Shown here piece after piece: positions 58,682 through 64,000 of a DNA stretch of 64,000 nt. The first letter of the stretch is position 1, and each line of letters begins with the position of its first letter. Source of the DNA: Sophora flavescens (lineage: Eukaryota; Streptophyta; Magnoliopsida; Fabales; Fabaceae); NCBI GenBank assembly GCA_030762895.1, contig CM061068.1:156384811-156448810 (forward strand), in the 5' to 3' direction. The notes beneath the pieces were generated by a model that was not told where the DNA came from, made no database searches, and saw only the letters and a list, made by a program, of their open reading frames with translations. The translations under genes were made by a program, and so were the position numbers.

Positions 58682-61626
58682 CCCATGACCCTCTTGCCAC
58701 GATCCCATTGTTAACCCATTACCCTGTTGACATGATCACATAGTTAACCCGTGACCTCGTTGCCATGATCATATGGTTTACCCACGACCCTTTTGCCATG
58801 ATCCCATGGTTAACCCATGACCCTCTAGTCATGATCCCATGGTTAAAACATGACACTATTGCCATGATCCCATGGTTAACTAATGACCCTCTTACAATTA
58901 TCACATGTTAAACCCATGACCTAGTTGCCATGATCACATGGTTAACCATGACCACCTTGCCATGATTCAATGATTAACCCATGACCCTGTTGCAATGAAC
59001 ACATGCTTAACCCATGACTCTCTTGCAATTTTCCCATGGTTAACACATGACCTTGTTGCCAAGATCCCATGGTTAACCCATGACCCTCTTGCCATGATCA
59101 CGTAGTTAACCCATGACCCCGTTTCCATGATCCAATGTTTAACCCACGACCCTCATGCCATGATCACATGGTTAACCCATGACCTTCTTGCCATGATCAC
59201 ATTGTAAACCCATGACCCTCTTGCCATGATCACATGGTAAACCCATGACCCCATTGCTTTGATCTCTTGCTTAACCCATGACCCTCTTGCCATCTTCCCA
59301 TGGATAACACATGACCCTCTTGCCATGATCCCGTGGTTAACCCATTACTTCTTGCCATGATCACATGGTTAACCCAAGACCCCATTGCCATGATCCCATG
59401 TTTAAGCCTTGCCCCTGTTGCCATGATCACATGGTTAACCCTTGACCCCGTTACCATGATCACATGGTTAACCCATGACCCCTTTGCCATGATCCCATGG
59501 TTAATCCATGACCCTCTAGCCATGATCCCATTGTTAACACATGACCCTCTTGCCATGATCTCATGGTTAACCCTTGACCCTCTTGCCATGATCCCTTGGT
59601 TAACTAATGACCCTGTTGCCATGATCACATAGTTAACCCATGACCCTGTTGCCATGATAGCATGGTTAACCTATGACCCTCTTGCCATGATCCCATGGTT
59701 AACCCATGACACTATTTCCATGATCCCATGGTTAACCCATGACCCACTTGCCATGATCCTATTGTTGACACATGACACTCTTTCCATGACCCCATAGTTA
59801 ACGCATGACCCTCTTGCCATGATCACATGCTTAACCCATGACCCTGTTTCCATGATCACATGGTTAACCCATGATCCTGTTGCCATGCTCCCATGGTTAA
59901 CCCACGACTTTCTTGCCATGATACCTTGGTTAACCCAAGACCCTCTTGCCAAGATCCCATGGTTAACACATGACCCTCTTGCCATGATCCCATGGTTAAA
60001 CTATGACCCTCTTGCCATGATCTCTTGGTTAAACCATGACCCTTTTGCCATGATCACATGCTTAACCATGACCCTCTTGCCATGATCTCATGGTTAACCC
60101 ATGATCATCTTGTCATGATCACATGTTTAACCCTTAACACCGTTTCCATGATCACAAGGTTAACCTATGACCCTCTTGCCATGATCCCACAGATAACACT
60201 TGATCCTATTGACCCGATCCCATGGTTAACCCATGACCCTCTTGCCATGATCCCATTGTTAACCCATGACCCTGTTGACATGATCACATAGTTAACCCTT
60301 GACCCCGTTGCCATGATCACAAGGTTAACCCATGACCCTTTTGCCATGATCCCATGGTTAACCCATGACCCTATTGCCATGATCCCGTGATTAACCCATG
60401 ACCCTCTTGCCATGATCCCATGGTTAACACATGACACTATTGCCATGATCCCATGGTTATCGAATGACCCTCTTGCCATTATCACATGTTAAACCCAGGA
60501 CCTAGTTGACAAGATCACATGGTTAACCCATGACCACCTTGCCATAATCTCGTGATTAACCCATGACCCGGTTGCCATGAACACATGCTTAACCCATGAC
60601 CCTCTTGCAATTTTCCCATGGTTAACATATGACCCTCTTGCCATGATCCCAGAGTTAACCCATGACCCTCTTGCCATGATTACATAGTTAACCCATGACC
60701 CTGTTGCCATGATCTAATGTTTAACCCATGACCCTCTTGACATGATCACATGGTTAACCTATGACCCTCTTGCCATGATCACATTGTAAACCGATGACCC
60801 TCTTGCCATGATCACATGGTAAACCCATGACCCCGTTGCCATGATCACATTCTTAACCCATGAACCTCTTGCCATGTTCCTATGGATAACACATGACCCT
60901 CTTGCCATGATCCCATGGTTAACCCAAGAGGGTAGGATCACATGGTTAACCCAAGACCCCATTGCCATGATTTCATGTTTAACCCTTGACCTTGTTACCA
61001 TGATCAATCACATCGTTAACCCATGACCCCGTTGCCATGATTGCATGGTTAACCCACGATCCTTTTGCCGTGATCCCATGACCCTATTTCCATGATCCCA
61101 TGGTTAACCCATGACCCTCTTGCCATGATCCCATTGTTAACACATGACACTTTTTTCCATGTACCCATGGTTAACGCATGACACTCTTGCCATGATCACA
61201 TGCTTAACCCATGACCCTGTGGCCATGATCACATGGTTAACCCATGACCCTGTTTCCATGATCACATGGTTAACCCATGACCCTGTTGCCATGCTCCTAG
61301 GGTTAACCCATGACCCTCTTGCCAGGATTCCATGGTTAACCCATGACCCTCTTGCCACGATCCCATGGTTAACACATGACCCTCTTGCCATGATCCCATG
61401 GCTAAACCATGACCCTCTTGCCATGATCCCTTGGTTAAACCATGACCCTCTTGCCATGATCGCATTCTTAACCATGACCCTCTTGCCATGATCCTATGGT
61501 TAACCCATGACCCTCTTGTCATAATCACATGTTTAACCCATAACCCCGTTTCCATGATCACATGGTTAACCCACGACCCTCTTGCCATGATCCCACAGAT
61601 AACACATGACTCTCTTGCCTTGATCC
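58682..61626. repeat. 33-bp minisatellite, right arm, with higher-order structure
   Basis: About 89 units, same consensus as the left arm. Characteristic variant series recur: the series with ACATGCTTAACCCATGAC.CTG, then a CCATGCTCC-type unit, begins near 59826 and 61200 (and near 51986 in the left arm); the series CTTGTC, then CCGTTTCC, then CCCAC.GATAACA begins near 60108, 61516 and 52260. The spacing is about 1.4-1.55 kb once the inserted element is removed. The array ends about 7 bp before the TATA-equivalent of the LTR. Confidence 0.92.
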
Positions 61627-62487
61627 CAGTCCATAATAAATAGCTTGTTTTAGGTCAGAATCAGAGAGCTTTGAATAGTGATTAATCCTTGTTTCCTTGG
61701 AGCTGCGTCTCCCGCTGTTTTTCAGGAGTTTTCTTCTCTTAGGATGAATTCTATTGTTACTTTGATTGTTGATCTCGTCTCCATGAGGAACTAATCCCTA
61801 TTCTGAGGGACCGATGAAGCCACCCTTGATGGCATAGCGAATTTCAATATGATGTATTTTTTTCCTTAACATAATTCTTGTTTCTTAATTTTGCGTTTGT
61901 TGTGTTAATCAAACAGGCCCTTGGTTAACTTGTCAGTGTGATGAGACTTGGTAGGTAATTCACGCTTAGGACTTGAATTATGAACACCAGTTGAATATTG
62001 CATTGGTAGTGGGTAGGAGATTGGTGCAACCATATAGGGAACAATAACTTAATATAATCTAACTGTAGGTTGTAAGACTTGATAGGTAATTAATTTATAG
62101 TTTAGATACGTCCTTTAGATTATAGGTAGCGTCTTTAGGAGAAATTGGGGGTCCCGATTGACAATGAAATTGAACCTAGGAAATAGAAGATCATCACTTG
62201 GGTAGCTTGTATGATTGGGTAGGCGGATTCGTGATCTTAGAAGCTTTAATCATCAATTTAGTCTCGTTGTTACTGTTAGCGATTTTAGATAATTGTTTTA
62301 GATAAATTTTTGTTACTTGATCTTTCTCTCTCTTCTCAACCAATTGCTATTGACTTGGTCAAACGATTTGAATTTCCTTTTAAATATTTGGTTAAATTGG
62401 TCTCCCAGTCCTTGTGTTCGACCTCGGTATTTCTTACCGTGTTTTTATTACTTGCAATGAACCGGTACACTTACCGGATTAACTACA

Positions 62488-62648
62488 CTTATTAACCCAA
62501 GTAATTTTATAAAAATACCACATCCACCACCTTCCTTTTAATAATTAAGATAAAGATTAAGCATTAAAATGTCTTTTTTTAATCAACATGCAAAATCTTA
62601 TAATGATCAATTGGTTTTGCAAATCAACGTGTATATATATAGATATAT

Positions 62649-62702
<54 letters not shown>

Positions 62703-62782
62703 ATTGTCAAATCGATTCAGGTAACTTTTAAATTGATTTCCATTCAATATATAAGAATTATTTTAAATCAATTGTTTCAATT
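62488..62782. other. AT-rich spacer with (AT)n microsatellite
   Basis: No ORF. A pure (AT)n run of about 48 bp at 62650-62698, preceded by ATATAG variants. Confidence 0.75.
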
Positions 62783-63093
62783 TGACTGGGCCGAATATCT
62801 CACTAGCCCAAATATCCCTCCGCATAACTCGGAGCCTTATCCTTATCTTTATCTAGTTACGATAACAATCCGATCCTAACAAATAGGATCTCAATAACAG
62901 TCCAACTCAAACTGTTACACCAAAACATCTCTATAAATAGGGGTCCAACCCCCTCACTTAGAACTACGTTTGCTTTGATTCCCATTTGGATACGTAGGAG
63001 CAGAATTCCGATTCTGTCAAGCTATTCCAAAACACTCCCACAAGAGCTTCTCCGGACGAGTATCTCTCACTTGAGATATTTGGACGAAACATT

Positions 63094-63110
63094 TGGCGCC
63101 ATCTGTGGGA
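63094..63110 (+). other. Primer-binding site of Tat-like element
   Basis: TGGCGCCATCTGTGGGA, two bases after the LTR end. The exact tRNA is not clear to me. Confidence 0.6.
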
Positions 63111-63141
63111 ATCGAAGCAAAATTTTCCCATACCACAAACA

Positions 63142-64000
63142 ATGGTGAGGACAAGGAGCGGGAACTGCAGGAGAGAGGGGCCAGAGAATGCCAACAATGG
63201 GGATAATGGAGAACGATCCATAAACTCAGCGATGACGTCCGACAATCCCATTATTCAAGAACTTCTTGCACAAGTGGCAATGCTGAGAAGGGAGAATGAG
63301 GAGATTCGTCGGTAGAACAGCCGTCGTGAATGAGAACAAAGCAGAGAACGGTATGCCTCCTCTCCTCATGAGAGAGCGCGCCGGACATCCGAGAATGAAG
63401 GATCCAGAAACACCCGCAGAGAAGAAGGAATCCCACAACCCCGTGTTTCTAACCATGTTGACCGAAGAGGCGAGGAGGAATTTCCTAGGCAGGCCCCTGA
63501 ACTTTCACTCCAGGCAAATAGGCCTAATGAAAGGGCCGGCACGCGAAGGCCGAGACATCCCTTCACCAACGCCATCATGGAGGTTCCTCTACCAGCCAAC
63601 TACAAACCAATAAATATTGACAGGTATGATGGCACCTCGGACCCGGAACGTCATTTAGATGCCTTCACTACTCAAATATACCTCTTTACCGACGATAATG
63701 CTGTCATATGTAAAGTCTTCCCTACTACTCTGAAAGATGCTGCATTAAGCTGGTATACTCAGCTACTGCCAGCATCAGTTGATTCCTTTGACACGTTTAT
63801 GACTAAATTCAATACTCAGTTTGCCACGAGCCGAGCTCATCAAAAAACCTCGGCCTCGTTGGTAAATTTTAAGCAAGAAAAAAACGAGTCTCTGCGTGAT
63901 TTTATGGCCAGGTTCAGCAAAGAGACTGTCCTCATCCGGAATCTCAGTGCCGATGTCGCACTACATACTATCTTGACCGGATTACGGCCTGGCCCTTTCG
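63142..64000 (+). pseudogene. Tat-like gypsy Gag, two early stops, truncated by window edge
   Basis: Start MVRTRSGNCRREG at 63142, 51 bases after the LTR end. It passes through a helical LLAQVAMLRRENEEIRR stretch, then TAG (63313-63315, codon 58) and TGA (63331-63333, codon 64). After these the same frame is open to 64000: an Arg-rich linker, then the Gag core (YDGTSDPERHLDAF, YLFTDDNAVICKVFPTTLKDAALSWY, FMTKFNTQFATSRAH, LVNFKQEKNESLRDFMARFSKE). Both stops are one C to T change from Gln or Arg codons, so this copy may be young and silenced by methylation decay. The ORFs 63296-63613 and on the minus strand are shadows. Confidence 0.82.

Larger units (their letters stand above)
46047..62487 (+). 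mobile_element. Athila-like element lacking pol, with giant repeat-expanded 3' LTR
   Basis: Order on the plus strand: 5' LTR (5' end missing), decayed tRNA-Asp primer site, partial gag, env-like ORF, spacer with G-rich tract, 3' LTR. No protease, RT or integrase remains. Secondary insertions: solo LTR 48032-49655 in the env-like ORF and a whole gag-only element 52387-58681 in the 3' LTR. Apparent length 16.4 kb; about 8.5 kb without the two inserts, of which about 3.7 kb is minisatellite. Confidence 0.82.
51174..62487 (+). repeat. 3' LTR of Athila-like element, expanded to 11.3 kb
   Basis: Start TGATAAGCCTCTAGC. At 51622 normal LTR sequence (AAGACTCGC) passes directly into a 33-bp minisatellite, and at about 61627 it resumes (CAGTCCATAATAAATAGC) and runs to ACTTACCGGATTAACTACA (62487), parallel to 46236-47100 of the 5' LTR. 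Without the 6.3-kb inserted element and the ~3.7-kb array the LTR would be about 1.3 kb. Confidence 0.85.
62783..64000 (+). mobile_element. Tat-like Ty3/gypsy element, 5' end (runs off window)
   Basis: LTR with TATA box (CTATAAATAG near 62930) ending GGACGAAACA at 63091, then TTTGGCGCCATCTGTGGGA, a primer-site form I associate with Tat-like gypsy elements, and gag from 63142. The LTR start is uncertain; TGACTGGGCCGAATATC at 62783 is the best candidate and would give a 309-bp LTR. Confidence 0.7.

Noticed and set aside
51632..61588. Many ORFs of 60-140 codons on both strands with an 11-residue repeat (for example PLAMIPWLTHD and MARGSWVNHGI)
   Set aside because: They arise because the DNA repeat is 33 bp, a multiple of three without stops. 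They occur on both strands in the same place, lack start context and follow every unit variant; they are not genes.
51622..61626. CRISPR-like array (33-bp regular repeats)
   Set aside because: There are no unique spacers; the units follow each other directly. It is a plant minisatellite inside an LTR.
62650..62698. (AT)n run as a regulatory or origin element
   Set aside because: A plain microsatellite; nothing around it supports more.

Overview
This window is plant repeat DNA from an angiosperm with a retrotransposon-rich genome. I can support no host gene. The evidence is the set of plant-specific LTR-retrotransposon families (Athila-like and Tekay-like Ty3/gypsy, Sirevirus-like and short-LTR Ty1/copia), tRNA-Asp and tRNA-iMet type primer sites, plant TATA boxes (TATAAATA) and env-like ORFs of the 'plant transposon protein' type. 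A legume is my guess from general resemblance only. All boundaries were set by eye from terminal TG...CA, primer-binding sites, polypurine tracts and target-site duplications (TSDs); family names come from remembered motifs.

Layout. 1-6236 (-): 5' part of an Athila-like gypsy element (gag-pol, tRNA-Asp primer site, 5' LTR) inserted into the gag of a Sirevirus-like copia element. 6237-6909: remnant of that gag. 6910-22313 (+): a chimeric Sirevirus-like element with both LTRs, gag-pol and a broken env-like ORF. Its pol is partly duplicated in tandem and its gag is split by a solo LTR (9916-11190, TSD AGCAT). 22319-24140 (-): solo Tekay-like LTR (TSD ACATC). 24246-29975: non-autonomous hAT-like transposon split by a Tekay-like solo LTR (24997-29848, TSD GACCG), itself split by an Athila-like solo LTR (28618-29840, TSD GTGTC). 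29984-31170: AT-rich, nothing recognised.

31171-40740 (+): a Tekay-like LTR broken by an inverted relative (31254-34087, TSD ATGAG), by a copia LTR fragment and by a short-LTR copia element nested in that fragment; a deletion removed the left side of this nest. 41362-46046 (+): a 4.16-kb Tekay-like 5' LTR, primer site and first part of gag. 46047-62487 (+): a pol-less Athila-like element (5' LTR, gag fragment, env-like ORF split by a solo LTR, 3' spacer, 3' LTR). Its 3' LTR is swollen by about 3.7 kb of a 33-bp minisatellite lying directly upstream of the TATA position, and that array hosts a gag-only Athila-like element (52387-58681, TSD CCCAT). 62488-64000: AT-rich DNA with an (AT)n microsatellite, then the 5' end of a Tat-like gypsy element running off the window.

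How the parts relate. Nothing here is a working pathway: every coding region is frameshifted, stopped, truncated or catalytically altered. The value is in the nesting record (seven 5-bp TSDs, one with a mismatch) and in the LTR promoter regions. Several unrelated LTR families carry clusters of short palindromic or tandem motifs in the presumed U3, and in one of them the region just upstream of the TATA box holds a higher-order minisatellite.
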